From Burkholderiales bacterium (GTDB taxonomy: Bacteria; Pseudomonadota; Gammaproteobacteria; Burkholderiales; JACMKV01): a stretch of 6,108 nt of DNA. Shown here in pieces: positions 1 to 6,108 of this stretch (positions within the stretch are counted from its first letter, which is position 1; each line of letters begins with the position of its first letter). The stretch is from assembly GCA_014379915.1 (NCBI GenBank), contig JACMKV010000426.1, positions 1 to 6,108 on the forward strand, written 5' to 3'. A model generated the notes under the pieces. It was given only the letters and a program-made list of their open reading frames with translations, made no database searches and was not told where the DNA came from. Both the position numbers and the translations under genes were made by a program.

Positions 1-16
1 GATCTGTCTTCCTTGC
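1..16 (-). promoter_or_regulatory. Start of the spacer after fusA, with a possible ribosome binding site for the next gene
   Basis: On the minus strand, the 16 bases after the fusA TAA contain AAGGAAG (14-8), a strong Shine-Dalgarno match, followed by ACAGATC at the window edge. A start codon just outside would be well placed. In this gene order the next gene is usually tuf (EF-Tu). That gene is not in the window, so this is inferred from context. Confidence 0.35.
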
Positions 17-2107
17 TTATTTCTTGTTGATGATTGCTTCTGCTTCGTTTTTGGGCATTTCGGTGTAGTGCTTGAATTCCATCGTGTACGTTGCGCGGCC
101 TTGAGTTGCCGAGCGCAGCGCCGTCGAATAGCCGAACATCTTGGCGAGCGGCACTTCGGCGCGTATCACTTTCAGGCCAGGTAAATCTTCCATGCCCTGA
201 ATCATGCCGCGCCGCGAACTCAAATCTCCGACAACGTTGCCCATGAAATCGGCGGGCGTTTCGACTTCGACAGCCATCATCGGCTCGAGCAGTACCGGTG
301 TGGCTTTACGCATACCATCCTTGAACGCAATCGATGCCGCCATCTTGAACGCGTTTTCGTTCGAGTCGACATCGTGGTATGAACCGTCGAACAACGTAAC
401 TTTTACGTCGACAACCGGGAAGCCCGCAAGCACGCCATTCGGCAGGGTATCGATGAGACCCTTTTGCACTGCGGGAATATATTCGCGCGGGACCACACCA
501 CCCTTGATTGCATCGACGAATTCGAAACCTTTACCGGCCTCGTTCGGCTCCATCTTGAGCCAGACGTGACCATATTGGCCGCGGCCACCCGATTGCTTGA
601 TGAACTTGCCTTCGACTTCAACCTGCTTCTTGATCGCCTCACGGTAGGCGACTTGCGGCGCACCGACATTCGCCTCGACGCTGAACTCGCGCTTCATGCG
701 GTCGACGATAATCTCGAGGTGCAACTCGCCCATGCCGGAAATAATGGTCTGGCCGGTCTCTTCGTCGGTACGAACCCGGAACGACGGATCCTCCTGCGCC
801 AGGCGATTCAGCGCGATTCCCATTTTTTCCTGATCAGCTTTGGTTTTCGGCTCGACCGCGACGTGAATCACCGGCTCGGGGAATTCCATACGCTCGAGCG
901 TGATGATGCGATCCGGATCGCACAGCGTTTCTCCGGTAGTCGCCTCTTTCAAACCAACGGCAGCTGCAATATCACCGGCGCGAACTTCCTTGATCTCATC
1001 GCGCTGGTTTGCATGCATCTGCAACAGGCGACCGATGCGCTCTTTCTTGCCCTTGATCGGGTTGTAGATGGTGTCGCCGGATGACACGACGCCGGAATAA
1101 ACGCGGAAGAATATCAACTGACCGACATAAGGATCGGTGGCGATCTTGAATGCCAGGCCAGCAAAAGCTTCGTCATCGGCGGCGCGGCGTTCGGCCGCTT
1201 GACCGTTTTCGAGCTCGCCCTTGACCGGCGGAATATCGACTGGCGAGGGCAAAAAGTCGATGACCGCATCGAGCATAGCCTGCACGCCTTTGTTCTTGAA
1301 CGCTGAACCGCACAGCATCGGCACGATTTCGTTGTTCGTCGTGCGCAAACGCAAGCCCTGCTTGATCTCGGCTTCGGAAAGCCCGCCTTCCTCGAGATAT
1401 TTGTGCATCAGTTCTTCGGTCGCTTCGGCCGCCGTTTCGACCATCTTTTCGCGCCAGCTTTCGGCTTCCGCCTGCAATTCCGCCGGAATGTCGCGCTCTT
1501 CGTACTTCATGCCTTGCGTCGACTCGTCCCAGTAAATTGCCTTCATCTTGATCAGATCGACGACGCCTTCGAACTTGTCTTCTGCACCGATCGGCAATTG
1601 AATCGGGACTGGATTCGCCTTCAAGCGGCTTTTGATCTGCTCGAAAACACGCATGAAGTTGGCGCCCGAGCGATCCATTTTGTTGACGAACGCGAGGCGC
1701 GGAACTTTGTACTTATTAGCCTGACGCCAGACCGTTTCAGTTTGCGGCTGCACGCCGCCGACGGCACAGAAAACCGTGCAAGCGCCGTCCAGAACGCGAA
1801 GTGAGCGCTCGACTTCAATGGTAAAGTCTACGTGCCCCGGCGTATCGATGATATTGATGCGGTGTTCGGGATGATTGTTGTCCATCCCCTTCCAAAAACA
1901 GGTAGTTGCTGCAGAGGTAATGGTGATGCCGCGTTCCTGCTCCTGCTCCATCCAGTCCATGATGGCGGCGCCATCGTGGACCTCGCCTATCTTGTGCGAA
2001 ACACCCGTGTAGAACAGCACGCGTTCGGTGGTCGTAGTCTTGCCGGCATCGATATGAGCCATGATGCCGATATTGCGATAGCGCTCGATGGGAGTTCTTC
2101 TTGCCAC
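17..2107 (-). CDS. fusA: Translation elongation factor G (EF-G)
   Basis: This is a complete 696-residue translational GTPase. EF-G moves tRNA and mRNA through the ribosome after peptide bond formation, and it splits post-termination ribosomes together with ribosome recycling factor. The G-domain motifs are all visible: P-loop AHIDAGKT at 17-24, switch I with RGITIT at 59-64, DTPGH at 88-92, NKMD at 142-145 and GSAFKNKG at 267-274. The C-terminal half has the domain IV segment GGRGQYGHVW and the tip loop SYHDVDS, with its conserved His at about residue 578. The length is normal for the family and no key residue is missing. The start is GTG at 2107-2105, chosen because the protein then begins MARRTPIERYRNIGI, the standard EF-G N-terminus, and AAAGG lies 7 nt upstream. 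It follows rpsG after 71 bp in the str operon, presumably cotranscribed. A strongly similar paralogue (fusA2) is possible in principle, but the operon context supports the main copy. Confidence 0.98.
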   Translation of the reverse strand: MARRTPIERYRNIGIMAHIDAGKTTTTERVLFYTGVSHKIGEVHDGAAIMDWMEQEQERGITITSAATTCFWKGMDNNHPEHRINIIDTPGHVDFTIEVERSLRVLDGACTVFCAVGGVQPQTETVWRQANKYKVPRLAFVNKMDRSGANFMRVFEQIKSRLKANPVPIQLPIGAEDKFEGVVDLIKMKAIYWDESTQGMKYEERDIPAELQAEAESWREKMVETAAEATEELMHKYLEEGGLSEAEIKQGLRLRTTNNEIVPMLCGSAFKNKGVQAMLDAVIDFLPSPVDIPPVKGELENGQAAERRAADDEAFAGLAFKIATDPYVGQLIFFRVYSGVVSSGDTIYNPIKGKKERIGRLLQMHANQRDEIKEVRAGDIAAAVGLKEATTGETLCDPDRIITLERMEFPEPVIHVAVEPKTKADQEKMGIALNRLAQEDPSFRVRTDEETGQTIISGMGELHLEIIVDRMKREFSVEANVGAPQVAYREAIKKQVEVEGKFIKQSGGRGQYGHVWLKMEPNEAGKGFEFVDAIKGGVVPREYIPAVQKGLIDTLPNGVLAGFPVVDVKVTLFDGSYHDVDSNENAFKMAASIAFKDGMRKATPVLLEPMMAVEVETPADFMGNVVGDLSSRRGMIQGMEDLPGLKVIRAEVPLAKMFGYSTALRSATQGRATYTMEFKHYTEMPKNEAEAIINKK

Positions 2108-2127
2108 AGCTTTACCTTTAAATCCTC
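2108..2127 (-). promoter_or_regulatory. Ribosome binding site for the GTG start of fusA
   Basis: On the minus strand AAAGG (2119-2115) ends 7 nt before the GTG at 2107-2105, which is a good Shine-Dalgarno spacing. A second purine stretch, GAGGA (2127-2123), lies 15 nt away and is probably too distant to act. The well placed AAAGG supports GTG as the true start. The rest of the 71-bp rpsG-fusA gap shows no terminator hairpin and no convincing promoter. Confidence 0.6.
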
Positions 2128-2178
2128 AGTTCTAACAGCTGGCTTCAATGGAGTGCTGTCGTTTGGAAAAGATGCAGA

Positions 2179-2649
2179 CTAGAAACGATAATGGGAGAAA
2201 GCTTTGTTGGCTTCGGCCATACGGTGCACTTCCTCGCGCTTTTTCATTGCGCCGCCGCGGCCTTCCGCTGCTTCCGCCAACTCGCTAGCCAAGCGCGCAC
2301 CCATCGATTTTTCCGAACGTTTGCGGGCCGCCTCGCGCAGCCAGCGCATGGCTAATGCCGTGCGGCGCAGCGAACGAACTTCGACAGGAACTTGATAATT
2401 GGCGCCGCCGACGCGCCGGCTCTTGACTTCGACGACCGGGCGCACATTCGTCAGCGCCTGGGTGAAGACATCCAGCGGGTTTTTTCCGGTTTTCTTGCCG
2501 ATCTGGGCGAGCGCGCCGTAGATGATGCGTTCGGCGACCGATTTCTTACCGCGCGTCATCAACACGTTAACGAATTTCGCAACGTCCTGATTGCTGTATT
2601 TGGGATCCGGCAGTATCTCGCGTTTCGGTACTTCTCTACGTCTGGGCAT
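2179..2649 (-). CDS. rpsG: 30S ribosomal protein S7
   Basis: This is a complete 156-residue S7, a primary binder of the 3' major domain of 16S rRNA that nucleates assembly of the 30S head and lies near the E-site tRNA. The family hallmarks are visible: the basic N-terminus MPRRRE, ILPDPKY at 12-18, the beta-hairpin region EVKSRRVGG at 74-82 with YQVPVEVR at 85-92, ALAMRW at 98-103, and the C-terminal helix KKREEVHRMAEANKAF at 136-151. The length matches the common bacterial form and lacks the extra tail seen in E. coli K-12. It starts at ATG 2649-2647 and stops with TAG. The upstream GAGA, about 6 nt from the ATG, is a weak ribosome binding site. It lies 39 bp after rpsL, so translational coupling is plausible. 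In E. coli, S7 represses the str mRNA by binding the rpsL-rpsG gap. That gap is much shorter here, so the same control cannot be assumed. Confidence 0.98.
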   Translation of the reverse strand: MPRRREVPKREILPDPKYSNQDVAKFVNVLMTRGKKSVAERIIYGALAQIGKKTGKNPLDVFTQALTNVRPVVEVKSRRVGGANYQVPVEVRSLRRTALAMRWLREAARKRSEKSMGARLASELAEAAEGRGGAMKKREEVHRMAEANKAFSHYRF

Positions 2650-2688
2650 GGCAATCTCGAATTGTACTTATTGCGCAGCTTGTTTACT

Positions 2689-3066
2689 TTAAGCAGCTTT
2701 CGGCCGCTTGGTGCCGTACTTCGAACGCCCCTGCTTTCGGTCTTTCACGCCCGCGGTATCGAGGCTGCCGCGCACTGTATGGTAACGAACACCCGGCAAA
2801 TCTTTCACGCGGCCGCCGCGAATCAGTACCACTGAGTGTTCCTGCAAATTGTGCCCTTCGCCTCCGATATAGCTCGATACTTCGAAACCGTTGGTCAGAC
2901 GTACCCGCGCAACTTTCCGCAGTGCCGAGTTCGGTTTTTTGGGCGTAGTCGTATAAACGCGCGTGCAAACACCGCGCTTCTGCGGACTGTTGCCAAGCGC
3001 CGGCACCTTGCTTTTCACGCGTTTCGCAGTGCGCGGCTTCCGAACTAATTGATTTATCGTTGGCAT
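2689..3066 (-). CDS. rpsL: 30S ribosomal protein S12
   Basis: This is a complete 125-residue S12, which sits at the decoding centre of the 30S subunit and affects translational accuracy. It begins MPTINQLVRKPR and contains KRGVCTRVYTTTPKKPNSALRK at about 30-51 and GGRVKDLPGVRYHTVRG from about residue 84. Lys43 and Lys88 (counting Met as 1), where substitutions cause streptomycin resistance or dependence in other bacteria, are both the wild-type lysine, so no target-site resistance is encoded here. Asp89 is the residue modified to beta-methylthio-aspartate by RimO in E. coli; it is conserved. The start is ATG at 3066-3064 and the stop is TAA. No strong Shine-Dalgarno sequence is present: the nearest purine run, AAGAG, is about 14 nt from the ATG. 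It is the first gene of the str cluster, behind a spacer holding a promoter and a terminator. Confidence 0.98.
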   Translation of the reverse strand: MPTINQLVRKPRTAKRVKSKVPALGNSPQKRGVCTRVYTTTPKKPNSALRKVARVRLTNGFEVSSYIGGEGHNLQEHSVVLIRGGRVKDLPGVRYHTVRGSLDTAGVKDRKQGRSKYGTKRPKAA

Positions 3067-3107
3067 GGCGTTATCGAAAACTCTTGCGGTGCACGTGTGG
3101 GCGCATC

Positions 3108-3131
3108 ATTCGATTAAATTATTCGATTAAA
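3108..3131. repeat. Tandem 11-bp AT-rich direct repeat between terminator and rpsL
   Basis: ATTCGATTAAA occurs at 3108-3118 and again at 3121-3131, separated by TT, giving a 13-bp period. The second copy runs into the A-tract that forms the terminator's T-run on the minus strand. It might be a duplication, a protein binding site, or an unstructured segment of the rpsL 5' leader. No good -35/-10 pair can be built from it. Confidence 0.8.
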
Positions 3132-3162
3132 AAACCGGGGACGGCATTTCTGCCGCCCCGGT
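3129..3162 (-). terminator. Intrinsic (rho-independent) terminator between rpoC and rpsL
   Basis: Read on the minus strand, ACCGGGG-CGGCA (3162-3151) pairs with TGCCG-T-CCCCGGT (3146-3134), leaving a single bulged T (3141) and a GAAA tetraloop (3150-3147). Six Ts (3134-3129) follow, the first pairing at the stem base. The 12-bp stem is GC-rich and very stable. It lies 113 bp beyond the rpoC stop and 62 bp before rpsL. It could end rpoBC transcription, attenuate transcripts from the promoter at 3278-3249, or both. The plus-strand reading lacks a good T-tract, so termination is directional. Confidence 0.85.
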
Positions 3163-3176
3163 ATATTGAATCAAGC

Positions 3177-3216
3177 ACTTATTGACGCACAGCCGGACTT
3201 ATTTGACGCACAGCCG
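3177..3216. repeat. Tandem 20/21-bp direct repeat in the rpoC-rpsL spacer
   Basis: Two adjacent units, 3177-3196 and 3197-3216, both begin ACTTATT and share the core TTGACGCACAGCCG (3182-3195 and 3203-3216). The second unit has one extra T and then lacks the final G, otherwise they are identical. This looks like a recent local duplication. It lies inside the predicted leader, between the promoter and the terminator. Its function is unknown. Confidence 0.85.
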
Positions 3217-3248
3217 ACACCGGGCCGCACGGGGCTAAAAGACCGACG

Positions 3249-3278
3249 ATTTTAGGGTCTAAGGGGCTAGAGTGTCAA
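3249..3278 (-). promoter_or_regulatory. Predicted sigma-70 promoter reading toward rpsL, overlapping the rpoC stop codon
   Basis: On the minus strand a perfect -35 box TTGACA (3278-3273) is followed after 18 bp by TAAAAT (3254-3249), which matches TATAAT at five of six positions. The rpoC TGA stop is inside the -35 box. The next six bases are the GC-rich CGTCGG, a discriminator type associated in other proteobacteria with stringent (ppGpp) control of ribosomal promoters. Transcription would start near 3244-3242, about 177 nt upstream of the rpsL ATG. This is the best promoter match in the intergenic regions. The assignment is by sequence only. Confidence 0.7.
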
Positions 3279-6108
3279 GCAACATACTCCTTGTTTTGAG
3301 CTTGCTCCACGCTTTCTTCGCTCAACGCGCGGCCTTCCGCAATGTCGAGGCCCAAATGCTGTTTCCGGCGCGCGTTGTGATAGGCAAGACCGGTTCCAGC
3401 AGGAATCAATCGACCTACAATCACGTTCTCCTTCAGACCGCGCAGATCGTCGCGTTTGCCCATGATCGCAGCTTCGGTCAGCACTCGAGTGGTTTCCTGG
3501 AACGAGGCAGCCGAAATGAACGAATCGGTAGACAACGAAGCCTTTGTGATGCCCAGCAGCAGGTATTCGTAAACCGCTTCCTGCTTGCCTTCGGCGGCGA
3601 CGCGTTCGTTCTCTTCGAGCACTTCAGCCCTTTCCAACTGCTCACCCAGGATGAAGCGCGTGTCGCCGGCGTCGGCGATCTGCACGCGCCGCAGCATCTG
3701 CCGCACGATCACTTCTATGTGCTTGTCGTTAATCTTGACACCCTGCAATCGATAAACGTCCTGCACTTCGTCCGTGATGTAGCGCGCCAACGCTTCGACG
3801 CCCAGCAGACGCAGGATATCGTGCGGATCGCGTGGACCGTCCACTATGACCTCACCCTTGTTTACGACTTGGCCATCGTGCGCCATCACGTGCTTTTCCT
3901 TCGGAATCAGATACTCGTGCGCCACGTGGTCGAGATCGGTGATCACAAGTCGCTGCTTGCCCTTGGTGTCCTTACCGAACGAGACTGTACCCGTCACCTC
4001 GGCTAGTACGCCGGCATCCTTTGGCGAACGCGCTTCGAACAGTTCGGCAACGCGCGGCAAACCGCCGGTGATATCCCGCGTTTTGCTGGTTTCCTGCGGA
4101 ATACGTGCGAGCACTTCGCCGACCGAGACTTGCTGACTGTCCTTGACCGTGATCAGCGAACCCACCTGGAAAGTGATATTGACCGGCAGATCGGAGCCGG
4201 CCATCTTGATTTCTTCGCCATTGGGTCCAAGCAGCTTGACCTGCGGCCGCAGACCCTTGGCCTGAGCTGCGCCACGACGCTTTGGATCGATCACGACCAG
4301 GGTAGACAGACCGGTCACCTCATCGATCTGCTTGGCAACCGTGACATTTTCCTCAACGTTCTCGAAATGCACCGTGCCAGCGTATTCGGTGATGATCGGA
4401 CGGGTGTGCGGATCCCACGTTGCGAGCAACTGACCGGCCTTGACGGCGTCGCTGTCCTTGATCATCAGGGTTGCGCCATAGGGCACTTTATGCCGCTCGC
4501 GTTCGCGACCGGCATCGTCCTGAATGACGACTTCACCGCTACGTGAAATTACGATCTGTTCCTTGCGCGCATTGCTCACATAACGCATGACCTGAGTGAA
4601 GCGCGCGGCACCGTTCGACTTGCTCTCGACCTGGCTGACGACAGCCGTGCGCGACGCCGCCCCGCCGATGTGGAAAGTGCGCATCGTGAGCTGTGTTCCC
4701 GGCTCGCCGATCGATTGTGCGGCGATTACGCCGACCGCCTCGCCGACTGCGACCATCTGCCCACGGCCGAGGTCGCGGCCGTAGCATTTCGCGCACAAGC
4801 CAAAACGCGTGTCGCACGTCAGCGGCGTCCTGACCTTGATTTCGTCGATGCCGAGCGCCTCTATCGTATCGACCGCATCTTCGTCGAGCAGGGTCCCTGC
4901 TTCGAAAATCGTCTCGCCGGTTTCCTGCTGCACGATATCGTTGGCAGCGACGCGCCCTAAAATGCGTTCGCGCAGGGCTTCGACGACCTCGCCGCCTTCG
5001 ACCAGCGCCTTCATGGCGGCGCCGTTCGCCGTCCCGCAATCGTGCTCGGTCACCACCAGATCTTGCGTCACGTCGACCAGACGACGCGTCAGATAGCCTG
5101 AGTTCGCCGTTTTCAACGCCGTATCGGCCAAGCCTTTACGCGCGCCATGCGTCGAAATGAAGTACTGGAGCACGTTCAAACCTTCGCGGAAGTTCGCGGT
5201 AATCGGCGTTTCGATGATCGAGCCGTCGGGCTTGGCCATCAGTCCGCGCATACCGGCCAACTGGCGGATTTGCGCCGCCGAGCCGCGCGCGCCGGAATCC
5301 GCCATCATGTAGATTGAGTTGAACGATTCCTGGGTGACCAGTCGCCCTTTGTCGTCCTTGAGCGGGACCAGACTGTGTTTCTTGGCATCCCAGTCCATCA
5401 CCTGCTCGATGCCAAGCTGCTCCATCATCGCTTTGGCCACTTGATCGCCGGCACGGCCCCAGATGTCGACGACCTTGTTATAGCGCTCACCTTGCGTGAC
5501 CAGACCCGAGGTGTACTGCTTCTCGATTTCCGACACTTCTTTCTCGGCATCCGAAATCAGCTGGCCCTTCTGGGGCGGCACCAGCATGTCATCGACGCAA
5601 ATCGAAATACCCGCGCGAGTTGCGAGCGTAAAGCCGGCGTACATCAGCTTGTCCGCGAAAATCACAGTTTCACGCAGTCCGCAACGGCGAAAAGCGGCGT
5701 TGATCAGCCTGGAAATCTCTTTTTTCTTGAGCGCCTTGTTAATCAGGGCGAACGGTAAACCCGCCGGCAGGATCTCGGACAGCAGCGCCCGGCCGACGGT
5801 CGTCTCGTAGCGCGTGATCTTTTCACGGCGCTCGCCGTCGCTGTCGCTCTCGACTTCCTTGATGCGAACGGCGACGCGGGCATGCAGATCGACCTGGCGC
5901 GACTCATAGGCGCGCGAAACTTCACCGACGTCAGCAAAACGCAGGCCTTCGCCGCGCGCATTGATGGCAGATCGCGTCACGTAATACAGACCCAGAACGA
6001 TGTCTTGCGAAGGTACGATGATGGGCTCGCCGTTCGACGGCGACAGCACGTTATTCGACGACAGCATCAGCGTGCGGCATTCCATTTGCGCTTCCAGCGA
6101 CAACGGCA
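3275..6108 (-). CDS. rpoC: RNA polymerase subunit beta', C-terminal two thirds (partial, 5' end outside window)
   Basis: This is the large catalytic subunit of RNA polymerase, cut by the window edge. About 944 residues are present, corresponding to roughly residue 471 of E. coli RpoC to the C-terminus. The reading frame enters as PLSLEAQMECR, just after the catalytic NADFDGD motif, which therefore lies outside. Visible elements in order are: MADSGARGS (near 5300); the bridge helix region with FISTHGARKGLADTA (about 5080-5195); the zinc site with Cys in DCGT (5038-5036) and three Cys in CDTRFGLCAKC (about 4815-4785); and the trigger loop motif QLTMRTFHIGG (about 4700-4650). An SI3 insertion of about 190 residues (about 4645-4085) interrupts the trigger loop. 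Next come DITGGLPRVAELFEAR and the C-terminal SFQETTRVL region. The tail ends EYVA-TGA. Its stop codon is embedded in the -35 box of the next promoter. No frameshift is seen. The TTG at 6103 is an internal codon, not a start. Confidence 0.98.
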   Translation of the reverse strand, partial: PLSLEAQMECRTLMLSSNNVLSPSNGEPIIVPSQDIVLGLYYVTRSAINARGEGLRFADVGEVSRAYESRQVDLHARVAVRIKEVESDSDGERREKITRYETTVGRALLSEILPAGLPFALINKALKKKEISRLINAAFRRCGLRETVIFADKLMYAGFTLATRAGISICVDDMLVPPQKGQLISDAEKEVSEIEKQYTSGLVTQGERYNKVVDIWGRAGDQVAKAMMEQLGIEQVMDWDAKKHSLVPLKDDKGRLVTQESFNSIYMMADSGARGSAAQIRQLAGMRGLMAKPDGSIIETPITANFREGLNVLQYFISTHGARKGLADTALKTANSGYLTRRLVDVTQDLVVTEHDCGTANGAAMKALVEGGEVVEALRERILGRVAANDIVQQETGETIFEAGTLLDEDAVDTIEALGIDEIKVRTPLTCDTRFGLCAKCYGRDLGRGQMVAVGEAVGVIAAQSIGEPGTQLTMRTFHIGGAASRTAVVSQVESKSNGAARFTQVMRYVSNARKEQIVISRSGEVVIQDDAGRERERHKVPYGATLMIKDSDAVKAGQLLATWDPHTRPIITEYAGTVHFENVEENVTVAKQIDEVTGLSTLVVIDPKRRGAAQAKGLRPQVKLLGPNGEEIKMAGSDLPVNITFQVGSLITVKDSQQVSVGEVLARIPQETSKTRDITGGLPRVAELFEARSPKDAGVLAEVTGTVSFGKDTKGKQRLVITDLDHVAHEYLIPKEKHVMAHDGQVVNKGEVIVDGPRDPHDILRLLGVEALARYITDEVQDVYRLQGVKINDKHIEVIVRQMLRRVQIADAGDTRFILGEQLERAEVLEENERVAAEGKQEAVYEYLLLGITKASLSTDSFISAASFQETTRVLTEAAIMGKRDDLRGLKENVIVGRLIPAGTGLAYHNARRKQHLGLDIAEGRALSEESVEQAQNKEYVA

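Larger units (their letters stand above)
3129..3244 (-). ncRNA. Candidate terminated leader RNA or small RNA upstream of rpsL
   Basis: If the predicted promoter fires near 3243 and the terminator at 3162-3129 works, the product is an RNA of about 115 nt that ends before rpsL. It would contain a tandem 20/21-base repeat followed by the terminator hairpin. Readthrough would give the str operon mRNA with a 5' leader of about 177 nt. Two GC-rich leader segments (3235-3230 and 3225-3219) can pair with the terminator's upstream arm, which would suit an antiterminator. No known riboswitch or ribosomal protein leader family is recognised. The boundaries are inferred. Confidence 0.35.

Noticed and set aside
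464..1084. 206-residue open frame on the plus strand, antisense to fusA
   Set aside because: It is a mirror of the fusA codon pattern, with no recognisable family and no start signals.
2689..3066. Streptomycin-resistance allele of rpsL
   Set aside because: Lys43 and Lys88 are both the susceptible wild-type residues.
3067..3128. Separate rpsL promoter between the terminator and the ATG
   Set aside because: AT-rich hexamers such as TAATTT are present, but no acceptable -35 box lies at the right distance; the upstream positions fall in the GC-rich terminator stem. It cannot be fully excluded.
3182..3237. Plus-strand promoter using TTGACG in the tandem repeat
   Set aside because: No -10-like sequence lies 16-19 bp downstream of either copy, and no plus-strand gene follows.
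3250..3288. 8-codon frame starting at ATG within the end of rpoC, preceded by AAGGAG
   Set aside because: The purine run is only 1 nt from the ATG, too close for initiation, and it is part of rpoC coding sequence.
3272..4006. 244-residue open frame on the plus strand, antisense to the 3' end of rpoC
   Set aside because: It lies opposite highly conserved rpoC codons, resembles no known protein, and has no ribosome binding site. Long antisense frames are common opposite biased coding sequence.
6101..6103. TTG as a start codon for the rpoC frame
   Set aside because: The frame continues upstream (PLSLEAQ) to the window edge and matches internal RpoC sequence after the NADFDGD motif, so the gene is simply truncated by the window.

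Overview
The window holds only housekeeping genes, all on the minus strand. It covers the end of the RNA polymerase gene cluster and the start of the 'str' ribosomal operon. In order of transcription (right to left) it contains: the 3' two thirds of rpoC (RNA polymerase beta'), a 208-bp spacer, rpsL (ribosomal protein S12), rpsG (S7) and fusA (elongation factor G). Sixteen bases then remain, probably the start of the spacer before tuf. Every large open frame on the plus strand is a shadow of these genes.

The source is most likely a betaproteobacterium. RpoC carries the proteobacterial SI3 insertion in its trigger loop, S7 is the short 156-residue form, and EF-G has the WKGM...PEHRINI segment familiar from betaproteobacterial homologues. 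The direct rpoC-rpsL-rpsG-fusA order is also usual there; in E. coli the rpoBC and str operons are far apart. The DNA is moderately GC-rich. I cannot name a genus with confidence.

Layout: partial rpoC at 3275-6108; regulatory spacer at 3067-3274; rpsL at 2689-3066; a 39-bp gap; rpsG at 2179-2649; a 71-bp gap; fusA at 17-2107 with a GTG start; and at 1-16 a Shine-Dalgarno-like AAGGAAG that may serve the next gene. The proteins belong to linked processes: RNA synthesis, the decoding centre and 30S head, and ribosome translocation.

The part that rewards a second look is the rpoC-rpsL spacer. A near-consensus sigma-70 promoter (TTGACA, 18 bp, TAAAAT) overlaps the rpoC stop codon and points toward rpsL. 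It is followed by a GC-rich discriminator, a near-perfect tandem 20/21-bp repeat, a strong intrinsic terminator with a GAAA loop and a U-tract, and then a tandem 11-bp AT-rich repeat before rpsL. A promoter followed by a terminator ahead of the first str gene suggests a transcription-attenuation leader, or a short RNA of about 115 nt. This is an inference from sequence. I found no mobile element, CRISPR array, tRNA, rRNA or unknown protein family.
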